A DNA stretch of 64,000 nucleotides from Prototheca cutis (lineage: Eukaryota; Chlorophyta; Trebouxiophyceae; Chlorellales; Chlorellaceae), in contig BCIH01000009.1 of the NCBI GenBank assembly GCA_002897115.2, forward strand, positions 927,023 to 991,022, given 5' to 3'. This document shows, piece after piece, positions 37,871 to 51,299 of the stretch (positions within the stretch are counted from its first letter, which is position 1; every line of letters starts with the position of its first letter). The notes below the pieces were generated by a model. It was not told the origin of the DNA. It ran no database searches and was given only the letters and a program-made list of their open reading frames with translations. The position numbers were made by a program, and so were the translations under genes.

Positions 37871-38434
37871 ATGATGGCAAACGCCAGGACAAGATGCGCC
37901 ATGTTCGCCCTCTTGGCATTGACGCAGAGCGCATGGATGGAGTCGGATGTCAGCCAGACATTGAAGTTGGCACCGGTGCGCGGGGGCTAGGCTGGGAGGG
38001 GCCGAGCGTGGGCGGGGCACATGGTTTGTTGGTCGTCCTCTTGGGGAGGGGGCACAAGCTGGCCCCCACCTCCGACTCCCTACACCCCATCCCTTTCCAC
38101 CCCCCGACCCACCGCGCAGGGCAACAGCGCCTTGGTCTACAACATCACCTCTGATGGCTTGGACGACCCGTGGTTCACCATCACCACCACGTCTCAGACC
38201 AATGCAAGCATTGCGCTGTACTGCAGCAACGCCGGCACAGTGGTCACGCCCAGCTCCACAGCGGCCCAGTTCTCCTCGAGTACGTGCAAAGAGGGTGGCC
38301 CAGGGTTTGGGGACATCGCGGGGCTGATGCTCTTGCTGGGATGGGATGCTTTTCACACAGAAGGGCCAGGCAGCCAGAGTGCATGGCGTTGGGTCCTAGG
38401 GGGAGAGGCTGCCGAACCTGGACACTTGCTTGCG

Positions 38435-38499
<65 letters not shown>

Positions 38500-40744
38500 T
38501 GGGACATATTCCTGCAGCGCGTGGTGCCAACTTCCAGCAGCAGGTTGTCATCTCGCCCTACTCCAGCCACTACATCGGCGACACGCAGACGGCGCCAAAC
38601 TTTACCTGCAGCGTCGTCAACAACGGTATTTTTTTTTGCTTGAGCGTTTTGAGCAGGCGCATGGAGTCTGTTAAACCATTCCAATAGTGGTACATCCTTC
38701 CTTCCACCAAGAAACGGCCCTGGCGACAACTGCTGCCCCTTTGGAATTTCTTGATTCAGATCTGTCTGGCACGAGCAGCGAGGTGACGCTGGAGGTGTCG
38801 CTTTCCACCAACGAGACGACACTGCTCGCGGATCAGCAGCAGGCGGCGCTGGCGCTGTACGGCGCATGCTGCGGCGATGCGGACGACTGCACGACATGGA
38901 AGGCCGCGGCCACGGCGGCGGGGGTCGTGGTCTTGACTGACCTGTGCATGCTGGACGGCAGCATGTGCGACGAGGAGGGCAACCTGGTGCAGCTGGGCAT
39001 GACTGGCGAAGGTCTGAGCTGCGCGTTCCCCGCGGCAACGCTGTCCGGGTTTCCGTCGTTGCGCTTTGCGTACCTGGGGTCTAATGCCCTGACTGGGGAG
39101 CTTGGTGCCGTCGCGTCGGGCCTGGCAGGTCTTGCCACGCTCCAGGAGCTTTCATTGACCTCAAATGGACAACTGACGGGCGCCCTGGACGACGGGTGGT
39201 GTGTCCTCACCGCGGGCGGCCTGAGCCTGCTGGACCTGTCCGGCACCGGGCTGAGTGGGGAGCTGCCGGCCTGCCTGTTTGCGGGCGAGTCGGCCCTGCT
39301 GTATCTCGATGCCAGCCAGACCCTCCTCACAAGTCTGGGTTCGGGGCTGTCGGCCGACTCGCAGCTCTTCACGCTCGCCGCGACGAGTGCGTCGCTCGTC
39401 GGCGCCCTTCCGGACGGCGTGCACGAGCTGACGGCACTGCGGTCGCTGGAGCTGACCAACAACTCGCTGACGGGGACGGTTCCTGCATTTGCCTCGTCGG
39501 CGCTCCAGGCGCTGTACCTGGACGAGAACAAACTCACCGGCGCAGTGCCCGCTGCGTTGGCGGGGCATGCGTCGCTCGCCCGGGTGCTGCTGTGCTGCAA
39601 CGCCCTCACCTCCCTGCCCGAAGCCTGGACATCCACGTCGGGTGGTGCTTTGGATTCGGCGGACGCTGTTATTACAGCCCCACTGGCGTACCTGGACGCC
39701 AGCAACAATAGCATTGCCGGTGGATTCCCGTCGGCCCTGGCTCGGTACCCCGACCTGGAGCAGCTATACATCAACGACAACGCCATGACCGGGTCCCTGC
39801 CATCGTCAGAGGACATGTTCCCCGCGCTGCGCTACCTCAACGCTTCCAACAACGCGCTGACGGGCACCGTTGCCCAGGCCTGGAACACCAGCGGCCTGTT
39901 TGTCCTGGTCAGTGTGTGGTGTGGGTGTGGGTGGGGGGGTGGGTGGGTGGGGGGGTATATTGAAGAGGTGGGTTTTTGTCTGCATGATCAAAAGTTCCCC
40001 CAAAAATATCCTTAATCCACCCACCCCCAAAAAATACAGGCGCCGACCAGCAGCAACACGCCGTCACTGTGGAACCTGTTTTCGCTGATGGACAACAAGC
40101 TGGATGGCAGCCTACCTGATTTTCTGTCTCAGAACGAGCTGCTCTACCCGACAAACATCGAACTGGCCGTGAGTTGAGCTTGTGTCCCCGCGTTTGGGGA
40201 GGGCCGATTTGGGGGTGATGGTGGTTGCTGGTGAGACGTTGGCATGAGCCATGTTCAGTCGTCACTACCCCACCCACCCAGTCACTCTGGTACACAAGCA
40301 AGACCCAAACTCACACTGCCGCTGCAGGGCAACTCGTTCTCCAATGGGTGCGAGGACGCATTCGCCAACTTGGCCAGCGTCTGCACCACCTCGTCCTGTG
40401 CGTTTGAGAACGGAGAGGGTTTGGCCACGGAAAGGGGGGGAACTCTGCGCCGTGCTTCTTGGGGGAGGATGTGCAGGAATGAGGCCGCCTCACCGGCGAT
40501 GGATTTTGTTTGCAGCGATGATTACGTATTGCCACAGCCATGACGACGGTGCCGACCACATACACCCCCCCAACTGATGCAGCCCCGCCGCCGGTGGACT
40601 CGTCGCCACCGCCGCCACCGCCCAGCCCTCCAGGCGACGATGACTCATGTAAGGAGCCGTGGATTTTTGGCTCATGCCTGCGTAGCTGTAGGGTTTATGT
40701 GTCCACATTCAGGCTCATCCACTTGTGAATATAGGTGACACACC

Positions 40745-40781
<37 letters not shown>

Positions 40782-41398
40782 CCCCCCCTCCCCCCACCCA
40801 CCCCCACCCACCACCCACCCCCAATCTAATAAAACAATTTGGTGTTGCAGCGTCCGGATCCAGCGGGCTGTCTTCCGGCGCAAAGGCCGGCATCGCGATC
40901 GGCGTGCTGGTCGCCGTGCTCGGTGGCATTGCGCTGTGCGTGTTCCTGGCGCGCCGGCGCCGCCAGTCCTCGGCGGCGGGCTTTTTCGGCAATCGTTTCG
41001 AGCGTTTTGACGACGATGCTGTGGACAGCCCCTATGACCATGGGGAACTGGAGATGGGATTCCCCAAACCCTCGCCGGGCTTTGAAGGCTCGCTGCCTCC
41101 GCTGGGCACGCCGCAGCCGTCGCCATTTGTCCCTGGCGACGCTGTCGGCGTCGCGTCGGCGACAAGCGGTCGACACCTGCCATCCCAGCAGCAGCAGCAG
41201 CAACAGGCACGACGCGACGACGAGCCGGCGGCGGCAGTGCTGGAGATTCGTGCCGCCGATGGATCGATCACTGAGCAGCAGCGACTTGCCCATGGTGGCG
41301 CTGGTGCACCGACCACTGCTGCAGCCCCGGCACTGTCGACGCCGATTATCCCAGAGAATCCTTTTGCCTCGGGCCCAGACCTGTCTCGCACGCAGTGA
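37871..41398 (+). CDS. Leucine-rich-repeat single-pass membrane protein, no kinase domain
   Basis: Eight exons (37871-37975, 38120-38279, 38518-38625, 38760-39907, 40040-40168, 40328-40397, 40538-40648, 40851-41398) give 792 residues. A signal peptide (CAMFALLALTQSAWM) is followed by an N-glycosylation-rich region. Then comes a Cys-containing cap (LYGACCGDADDCTTWKAA) and about a dozen plant-type LRRs such as LRSLELTNNSLTGTVPAFA and LRYLNASNNALTGTVAQAW. A second Cys cap (NGCEDAFANLASVC) and a Pro-rich stalk (SSPPPPPPSPPGDDD) lead to one membrane helix (GIAIGVLVAVLGGIALCVFL, about 622-644), RRRR and a 150-residue tail with a poly-Gln run. It looks like a cell-surface receptor-like protein; the ligand is unknown. 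Intron 2 contains a 63-nt C run. Confidence 0.85.
38437..38499 (+). repeat. Poly-C tract in LRR-gene intron 2
   Basis: A run of 63 C ends 18 nt before the 3' splice site at 38517. Confidence 0.9.
40749..40781 (+). repeat. (CA)n microsatellite in LRR-gene intron 7
   Basis: About 15 CA units are followed by C-rich sequence upstream of the acceptor at 40850. Confidence 0.9.
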
Positions 41399-42253
41399 GC
41401 GGGGGCACCACAGATGATTCGCGCAGTCTGGAGCCCGCCCAAACAAAAAACGGCTGACCAACTGAACTACGGGCTGCGATCCAACCCCCGCTGCTCAGCC
41501 CAGCCCTCGTGAACACACGCACTCGTCGTGACTCGATTCGATTCACTGCCCTGATTCTGTGCTGTGCATGTCTTGAGCATGTCGTCAGGCCTTTCTTTGA
41601 ACGCCGCGTGGCAATCACCGCCACCGTCTCTGGAGAGACTTTCTTTGGTGGATGCAGTTGGCTGTCTGTCGGCAGCCGTAGCTCCTGGTCATGCAAGCAA
41701 GCTCAGGGCAGGTCTGCCCTGTTCCGCATACTCACTGATTGCAGCATGCATGTTGGATGAAAACGACAAGCTTTGTAGCCCCGTCATCAAACATATCTCG
41801 AGGCATGCCGTGGATTTGCTGGCTGCATGGCCCTAGTCTGTTGGGGCCTAACGCGCCACAGGACCTTGCTTGGGGGACGAGCGGCAGCCGGTGCCGCAAC
41901 AAAGGCGTTGCACAGACAGACAAACGGGTGCAGAACAGTCAAAATGCACACCCTCAATCTCGGTTAAGGGCCGTGTCCATAAAAGGGTTGTCTGTCTGGG
42001 CCAGGAAAATGCGCTGCGATGGGAATCCGATCTGGCATTTTTGAGCGGCCATCCCCCGCCGATTCTCCTTCCGTCCGGGGGCCGCTTTCGCGAGTGGCCG
42101 TTCCAACCGACCGCTGGCTTGCGAGAGGGTTCCTCCGGATTGCAACCTCGTATAGCATCTTGGCGTGCCAGCAGAACGGCACATATATGATGTGATGCAT
42201 AACAACCTCATTTCGTGGACGAGTGGGTGTGGCTGCTGGTGACGAAGCCCCCG
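41399..42253. other. Intergenic region LRR gene to SAP-domain gene
   Basis: This 855-nt stretch holds the 3' UTR of one plus-strand gene and the promoter of the next. No further gene was recognised. Confidence 0.5.
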
Positions 42254-44882
42254 ATGGACACGACAGCTGGGGCGGTGGATACCCTGTCCTATGCCGAGCT
42301 GCAGCGTAAATGCAAGGATCTGGGCCTCCCTGCGAAAGGGTGCGTCCCAAAACTGTGTGATAATATTGCATGATGAACATTTTTTGCGTGCAGGGCACCG
42401 ATGGCGTGGCGTGGTGCGCGATTGGGGGTCCCCGTTACCTGGGCCCGCGACGTGCCCAAATGTGCAGGAAGAAGGACGAGCTTGCCCGCCGCCTGCAAGA
42501 GGCAGACACGTTTTCTCATAGCCCAGGCATGTCAACGCCGACGGGATCGCGGCTTTCCGCGCAGGTGAGCGGGCCCACGGGCAGCGGCAGCCCTCTGTTG
42601 TTGACAGGAGGGCCGTGAACTCGGGGGTTGAGTTGCCGGTGTGGTGTGGGGGAGTGTGATCAAGGCTGCCCTCGAACCCCATTACCAGTGCGGGCCCTGC
42701 CACCTCATGCCATGGCTTGGTACGATCGAGTGACACTGTGCACAGCTGTTCAATCGAAGTTCTCCCAATTTTCACATACCGCAGCCGAGCAGTGCAATGA
42801 CGGCACCCAGCCGTCTGGGCGGCGGACCCCCCGCCGTTTCCACCCCTCCCACCACTGGCGTGCGCGCGACGCCCCGGCGCCGCGGCCCTGCCCTGGCGGA
42901 CATTGCAGATGCACTGGGCACTCCACTCCCCCCCCCTAAGACCGCAGCCGTCGCCTCGGAGGATGACGCTCCCGTGCCTGCAGCCGCCCCCACCCCCGCA
43001 TCTCTGCCCTATGGCAAGCGTGGATGCTCTGTCTCACTGCCCTTTAGGATCCTGTTGGTTTTCGCGGCGCTGGGCGCCCTGGTGGCTGTGGCCGTCCCCG
43101 CGGCACATAAATATGGCGTGTCCCACCCGGCCTTGGACGCGGTGCAGCTGCATTTCGATGCAGTGTTTGCCCGCGGCAAGGCCGTGGCGCTCCATGCGTG
43201 CCAGTTGTACGCTGATTCGGCTGCCGAGATTGGTGCCAGGACCCATGCCCTGGCCGCACAGGCGGGAGAGGTGGCCTCTGGCGCTGGCAAGCGTGTCAAG
43301 CAGCTTGGGCCTAGCGTTACTGGCAGCTTGGCGGAGTTGCATGTAGGCGACCATGCCCACAAAATCTTCTCCGCTGTCCAGGCCCGAGCTGCCACGCTTT
43401 CCGCTGCAGCACAGGCCGGGTTTCACGACGGTGCTGCCGCGACCAAGTCGTCTCTGACCCGTGGGGCTGATGCGGCCAAGGAGGCCTTCGGTCGGGCGGT
43501 GGATGCTGTGAAGGTGGCGTACGCTCGTGCCGTCGATGCCGTCACCGCGATGCTGCAGCGGCCGACACCATCATCCACCCCGGAGCCTGTGGATGATGAG
43601 TCCACGGAAGCCGCCGACCTGCTGGAGCCCGTGGCATCCGAGCCACTGGAGCCCGTGCGGCCCGATGAGGAAGCTCCGCCGAAGGAGTCAGTGCTCGAGC
43701 CCGAGGGCGTGGCCCATGCCACACCCGTTGAGACCGATGGCGCTGCTGCTGCGGCACCCAAAGCTTGCCCGCTAGAGCTGAGCATCCTGGATGGCGTGGT
43801 CACGCCCGGGGACAAATGGCGTCCGCTGCTGGAGGCCGCAAGGGAGGCGCTCGAGCACGAGAAGCCCGATGTCACCAAGGTGTGGAATTGTGGGGAATGC
43901 ATGGTTTTGTTGGTGATGCAGTGAGCATCACGAGACAAAGAAGCGCTGCGATACTCACCAGGCATTCACCCCCTCGCCTACCATGAAGACGCAGCCCAAC
44001 GTGCTGCTGCTGGCCTATGGCTCTGAGGCCGAGCGCGCCGCGTCCTACCCGCAACTGGCCCAGGTTGCACCGAAGTCGTGCCTCATGCACTTTGACGTAC
44101 GTGAATTTGGTCGATTGCTGGTGCTGGCTGGCTGGCGTCGTTCTGCATTCTGACGAGAACCGGCTGGTTTATCAATACTTATGTGATTAAATTACTAATC
44201 CTGGTACCACACTTCCCAATACATGACTCAACAGGCGTGGGCATACACGGATGCCGGGCTGTTCCAGCGTCGACTGGTCAGCGCCCTGGGGAAGAGCCCT
44301 AGTGCAGTGATTGTCATCCATCGCGTGGAGACGCTGCCTCCTAGCTCGCTGGGCGTGCTGGTAAATGCACTGTCCGAGGGCGGCGGCTTTGAACATAATG
44401 GGCCTGTCCGGACCTCTGAGGCCACGTTCCTGTTGACCACGGTGGTGCCGCATGCGTGGCTGTCCACACCCGACGTGCCCGGGTTTGTCTCTTCAGTGAA
44501 AGGCGCCATCGTCTACACGCTATCCACCAACCCGGCGGTGACGGACCGCGAGGCCGTGGAGAGCGCCGCGGCCGCCGTGCGCCGGCGCATCGATTACGTG
44601 GTCCCCGCGGGGGCTGCAGACGACGCCGCCACGGCCGACGAGGCCGCTGCCGAGCAAGCGGTCGACGATTCGCCGCTCGACCTGGATGAGCTGCTGGGCG
44701 ACGACCCGGAACTGAAAGCCAGATTGCTGGAGGGGCTGGAGGACGCTGGGTCCGAGGACATTGACGTTGACGCTGTGCTCGCCGGGATCAACCCGGATGA
44801 CGTCCAGCTCATCACCGCCGACGAGGTCGCTGCTGCTGGTGATGATGAGGCATCCTATGACGAGGCCGACGAACGCAAGTGA
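42254..44882 (+). CDS. SAP-domain transmembrane protein with LAP1-like C-terminal domain (candidate inner nuclear membrane protein)
   Basis: Five exons (42254-42339, 42468-42564, 42785-43879, 43995-44096, 44235-44882) give 675 residues. An N-terminal SAP motif reads LSYAELQRKCKDLGLPAKG and continues KKDELARRLQEAD (about 12-42); SAP binds DNA. A disordered Pro/Ala stretch with RATPRRRG follows, then one membrane helix (RILLVFAALGALVAVAVPAA, about 150-172). An Ala-rich helical region comes next, then an acidic linker. The last 250 residues hold an alpha/beta domain: NVLLLAYGSEAE, AWAYTDAGLFQRRLVSALG, SAVIVIHRVETLPPSSLGVL and ATFLLTTVV. The IHRVETLPPSS segment and overall topology resemble the lumenal AAA-like domain of LAP1/LULL1, which activates torsin ATPases. 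That link is my inference from pattern. The tail is very acidic (DLDELLGDDPELK). Exon 4 has a second in-phase acceptor at 43988. Confidence 0.7.
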
Positions 44883-45224
44883 TGTTGGAAGTGATGATGA
44901 TGACGGTGGTGACGGCAGTGGTGGTGTGCTGACGACGACCAACAGGTGGTCTGGCAACAATGCAGCCAGTTGGCCTCCTTGAAACGATACCAGATTGTGC
45001 TGCAGCTTGAAAGAAGGAAGCACGCACCGCACACGTCATTACGTTGTTACAAATGCGCCGCTTTCGTCGCGGCGATCAAATAATCAACAAGCAAGAGTTC
45101 TTACAGACAAGGGGGGCGTTGAATGTGGGGGGGGGGGATGTGGATCGGCAGCAGCGTCTCGGCAGGCCCAGTGGTTGTTTCCCACTCCACACTGCGCCTG
45201 CGCACTCCCAACTGTGCTCCCCGT
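44883..45224. other. Intergenic region between convergent SAP-domain gene and NIP7
   Basis: This 342-nt stretch holds two 3' ends. A minus-strand TGTAA (45051-45047) could serve NIP7. Confidence 0.5.
45047..45051 (-). terminator. Possible polyadenylation signal TGTAA, NIP7
   Basis: TGTAA on the minus strand lies 174 nt past the NIP7 stop. Confidence 0.4.
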
Positions 45225-46069
45225 TCAGAGCTCGCTCTCCGCGCGGAGGTACTCGCCAACATCAGCTTGGTGAAAGACGACGATGGCGTTTGGATCGGCA
45301 GTGCGGCACTCACCCGTGCTCTTGGCCGTGACACCAAAGCCCAGCGGCACATCCGACATGGAAAAGATTACAACCCCTGTGTAGCTGGGCGTGTTTTCGG
45401 TGATGCGGCCCAGCCCGGCCTTGAGCACGTGGTTGCCGTACAGGTACTGCATCTCCGCTGATGGCTTCACCCACACCTGGGTGGGTTGGTGGATTTGTGG
45501 GGCGGGGGTTAGGTAAGGGGATTAGGTAAGGCGTTGGTGGGATGGTGTGGTGTGATACTTTCTGCACGTGCAGGCCCGTCAATGTCAATGATATAACAAC
45601 AGCAAACAAACAAGGAAACGGACCTTGTACTTTGCATGCTGGGCCAGGATGTCAAGGGCACCGATGGTCAGGTGGAACTTGCCGCTGTGCGTAAATTTGC
45701 CGATGCAGGTGCCCAGGGACACAAGCTTGTCCCGCGCCACCTGTGGTGTGGCGGAGGAATGTGTTCCGACTGGTTTGTGTCATGCTGTGGCTGCGTGGGG
45801 AAACAGGCACGCCCTCAAAACCACCCAGACTTTTGCAGTCCGTCCTCCCAACCCGACAGCCCCCCCCCCCACACACACACACACACATCTCTCCTCACGT
45901 TGGTGGCCCGCCTCATGACGTCTTCCCTCACGTAAAATACCCTGTTCCTCTGCAGCCGGAAGCAGTAGGGCTCATCGGAGCGCTCCACCAGGTTCTTGAT
46001 GGATTTGCCCAGGTACTTGTGCAGTTTCTCAAAGACCTGGCGGGTCTCGTCCTCCGTCAGGGGCCGCAT
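45225..46069 (-). CDS. NIP7: 60S ribosome biogenesis factor NIP7
   Basis: NIP7 is a nucleolar factor for pre-rRNA processing and 60S assembly. Three exons (46069-45899, 45740-45624, 45476-45225) give 179 residues, the usual length. The start [20 protein letters not shown] is highly conserved. [19 protein letters not shown] closes the N-terminal domain. The C-terminal PUA domain reads [20 protein letters not shown], then [20 protein letters not shown], and [31 protein letters not shown]. All introns are GT-AG in phase 0. Confidence 0.97.
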
Positions 46070-46623
46070 GGCACCCTTTGCTTGACGGGATAACTAAAAT
46101 CAAGGGCCCGGCTAGGAAATTTGACGGCAATACCAAGGGCTCCTGCCCTGTACAAGCCCGTAAGGAGCTCCGGCAACCAGGGCAGGCCGGGTCCACGAGC
46201 CGCCAAGAGGTCGCCCAAGCGATGCGTCAAGGGAACACCGCTGCTGCGTTTACCAAACACAAATACGATACGTTCCTGGAAATTTTGGGGGTATCGCTAT
46301 CCATGCTACACAGCTCCTTGCCCCATGTATCCCGTCGGGCCAGTCGGGGAGTTCGCGCCCAACCGCGCTGGTGGGTCTCAAGCCAGCCGGGAGGCTCCGC
46401 CACTTCAATAACGTTCCTGACAGGGAACCCTCCAACGGGGCCCCAGCCTGCAGTCAATCATCAAGGCCGCTCGCCATTCTTTTCTCTCAGACATACAAGT
46501 ACTAAAGAGCACGAGTAAAGACAAGCAATGGTCCATTCAGGCACAGATATTGCTACGTGCCAATGGCAAAGTGGACTGTGCATGAGGCAACCAAGCAAGC
46601 ACATCCTGGGACACACGACCCAG
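46070..46623. other. Intergenic region NIP7 to PEN-2
   Basis: This 554-nt stretch separates two minus-strand genes and should contain the NIP7 promoter and the PEN-2 3' UTR. Nothing else was recognised. Confidence 0.5.
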
Positions 46624-47203
46624 TCACTCCAGTGGACTGTCTGTGATGTCCAGGCTCAATACGTTCAAGGAATTGTACAGCTTCTCTCCGAAGAGGTTCC
46701 TTCCACCTGCGGGAAAGCAGAGGATCTCGCCGCCTCAGATGCCAAGGGGCCCCTTTGCCAATTGGCGACGCCCTGCACGGAAATCATCCGCTCCCATGCT
46801 ACGACACCACTCACCTATTTGGTAGACGAGCACCCATGAAATGAATACGGTCATGTACACAACGAGCCAAAATGTGGATTTGCGAACATCTGGAGAAGAG
46901 GGTGGAGGGAGAGCTGGGTGTGGTGGGGAGAGATTTGCTATGGCGCAGTTACTGAACAAACACTGATCAGATTCGAGGTTCTCCCCTGCACACCCTGCCC
47001 TGCCCACTCTGCCCTCCCTCACATGCGGTGATGACTGGATCGCCGGAGCCAGCACTGAAGTTGGGGGAGAAGAGCCAGAGGTTGCAGGCCCACAGCCATG
47101 GCAGTCCAAAGAAGCCCGTGGCGTAGTAAAACCTGGCCGACTGCCTGGCCTCCGGCGACAGCATGTAGTCACCATCGCACGTGAGCACCGGCTCTTCATC
47201 CAT
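46624..47203 (-). CDS. PEN2: Gamma-secretase subunit PEN-2
   Basis: PEN-2 is the small membrane subunit that triggers presenilin maturation in the gamma-secretase intramembrane protease. Three exons (47203-47023, 46889-46815, 46706-46624) give 112 residues against about 100 in animals. The first hairpin region reads ARQSARFYYATGFFGLPWLW, then ACNLWLFSPNF. The second helix is VRKSTFWLVVYMTVFISWVL, then VYQIG. The last exon gives GRNLFGEKLYNSLNVLSLDI, which lines up with the conserved GD.LSF tail. Reading on past the donor at 46814, or using an acceptor near 46760, would give a tail unlike PEN-2, so I prefer this exon. The ATG is the first after an upstream stop-rich region. Confidence 0.83.
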
Positions 47204-47543
47204 GACTGCCCGGGGGCATCCACGCTCCGACCTGCCCTGGGGGATGCCACTTGCCTAGGCCCTCCTACGGATGCACGTACGCGGCGCTCACAGGCTTCAT
47301 GCGTGCATGTCACAACAAAATAAGACAAGAACAAGTGAGAATACAGCAGTTGGCCCTGGTCGGTGATGCCGCGTGTGCGGGGTTATAAGATCATCTGAAC
47401 GACCGGCCAGAAGGGATTTTTCAGTTCGCTGGGGAAAGGAGTTGCATTTGGGTGGGTGCCACCATTCATCCCCCGGCAGGAGGCCCAAAAATGTTGGACT
47501 CCCCATGACAACAACGGCTGTGACATGGCAAAGCCCACGCCCT
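47204..47543. other. Intergenic region PEN-2 to desaturase-like gene
   Basis: This 340-nt stretch contains the PEN-2 promoter and desaturase 3' UTR. No ORF of note was found. Confidence 0.5.
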
Positions 47544-49105
47544 TCAACCCACGACGATCGGCACGAGTCGTGCCCGCAGCATGCGCTCAATGTCCTGGTG
47601 CGACGCTGCCGCCAGCTCTGGCGTTACGCGGGCCAGGCGGTCGGCCAGCAGCCCGTACCGCCCCAGGAGCACCGCCAGGCCCACATCAAAAAAGCCGAGT
47701 CCCCGGAACACCAGCGTCCCCGCGGCTGCCTGCTTGTCCAGGCTCTGCTGGAATGCTCCCGGCAGCTCCGTCCAGTGCAGCTGCAGTCGGTTGGTGGGTT
47801 CATGGGGGAGTGCTGTTGTGGTTTGACATGGTGGCGGTCAATGGTGGATTTCCTCGGCCAGGAGAATAGAGCTTGGAAGCATTGGGCCTGGCACACACAT
47901 GGAAAAATAAACCATGATTCATATGCACCGTGGGGTTGGAGTGGTGAACGGCGTGGTAGCCATCGTTGTAGGTCCGCTGGTTGTCAGGGCAAGCCACGCA
48001 ATTGTAAGCCAAGCCCAGGCTAGACCGGGGTTGTTTCGGATTCACAAACACATGCTGCGACCAGTTGCCAAACATGAGAGCTAATGACGATATCATAAAG
48101 GGCAGCGCCAGCGTCCACAGCGCCGGCACTGGGGCGGCTTTAAGTAGCACAGCAGTGGCCCCCAAGAAACCCGCCTCGCTCGCCAGGCACGCCGCCAGCA
48201 AACCCAACCGGCACCGACGTGCCGCGACCAGCGGCAGCTCCACCCACGATCCCAGTGCAAAACGCAGCCAATACCTGTGATTTGTGTGTGTGTGTGGGGG
48301 GGCCGGGGCCGCAGGGGTTGCGTGGGCCAACTGCCATCTCCATGCATCCATAGGAGGGTCCTCAGGGCATGCATCACCCCCACACCACCTATACACACAC
48401 GCAAAATACATTATGCACAAACTACAATATCATACACACATTAAAAAGTGCCAGGGGTTGTCTCGCTGGTAGCGTTCTGTGGATGAAGCGTCCTGTCCCC
48501 ACGCATTGTTGCCACCGTGGTGCATGACACAGTGGTGGAGCCCGTACATCCCCGGTGGCACTCCCACCAGCGGCGCCAGCAGGTAGGGACACACCAGATT
48601 CAGCACACGCCATTCTGTGTGTACATGGAGCCATGATTTGGTCGAATCCCCTGCGTGGCCAGGCGGGGCCCCACGACATAGTCGGCCCCTTTTACACGCG
48701 CACACGCCCCCCACCCCTCTGTACGCACAGACCAACAATGAACCCACCCGCTCTGAACAGGGGTCTGTGCGCGGAAAAGTGCAGAGTCAGCATAAAGCGC
48801 TGCAGGTAGGCGGCGTAGGTGGTCAGCAGGTAGACGGCTCCCACCAGGTGGCTGCGACATGGCCATGCCCACAGCAGCGCTGCGGCGGGCAGGGTGGTGA
48901 AACACATGTCCCAGAGCAAAAAGGCCAGGGGGAGGTCTCGTTGGTCGGCCAGGGCGCGGCGCAGGAAGGCGGTCACGGGGGCTGGGGGCCCAAAGAGGTA
49001 CTCCTGCCGGGCCGCCGTGGCGTCGGAGTCGGCCTCTTTCCGCACCCGCTCCAGCTCCTCCTCGACCCTCCTGGCTGGTGCATGGCACGGCTGCTTCTTG
49101 CACAT
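47544..49105 (-). CDS. Fatty-acid-desaturase-like membrane protein
   Basis: Four exons (49105-48748, 48614-48440, 48274-47929, 47780-47544) give 371 residues. Three histidine clusters of the membrane di-iron type are visible: HFSAH (about 112), HHCVMHHGG (about 145) and HAVHHSNPTLHW (about 285). Hydrophobic stretches between them include LPLAFLLWDMCFTTLPAAAL, LNLVCPYLLAPLVG and ALPFMISSLALMFGNW. The His-box pattern and the final NPTLHWTELP fit the FA_desaturase superfamily, but the protein is not one of the standard delta-9, delta-12 or front-end desaturases. It has no cytochrome b5 domain. Substrate and organelle are unknown. Joining exons at LMYWLRF and PTLHW keeps frame with conserved-looking sequence on both sides. 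Confidence 0.78.
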
Positions 49106-51179
<2,074 letters not shown>

Positions 51180-51299
51180 ATTGATTGTGGTGGCAGAACA
51201 AATCATCCTGTTTTGTTGTTGTTCGGCTGCAGATTGCTGTCCGCAACAATCTCCTGTCTCTAGATTTTGTGCATGTACACCGGTTGTGTTACCTAGGTG

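Noticed and set aside
37684..38154. 156-codon plus-strand ORF over LRR exon 1
   Set aside because: The alternative frame that starts at 37871 has a signal peptide, GT donor and in-phase junctions to the LRR exons, so this frame is a shadow.
46735..46815. Continuation of PEN-2 exon 2 (GEWCRSMGADDFRAG...)
   Set aside because: Reading through the donor at 46814 gives a tail unlike PEN-2. Splicing to 46706 restores the conserved C-terminus.
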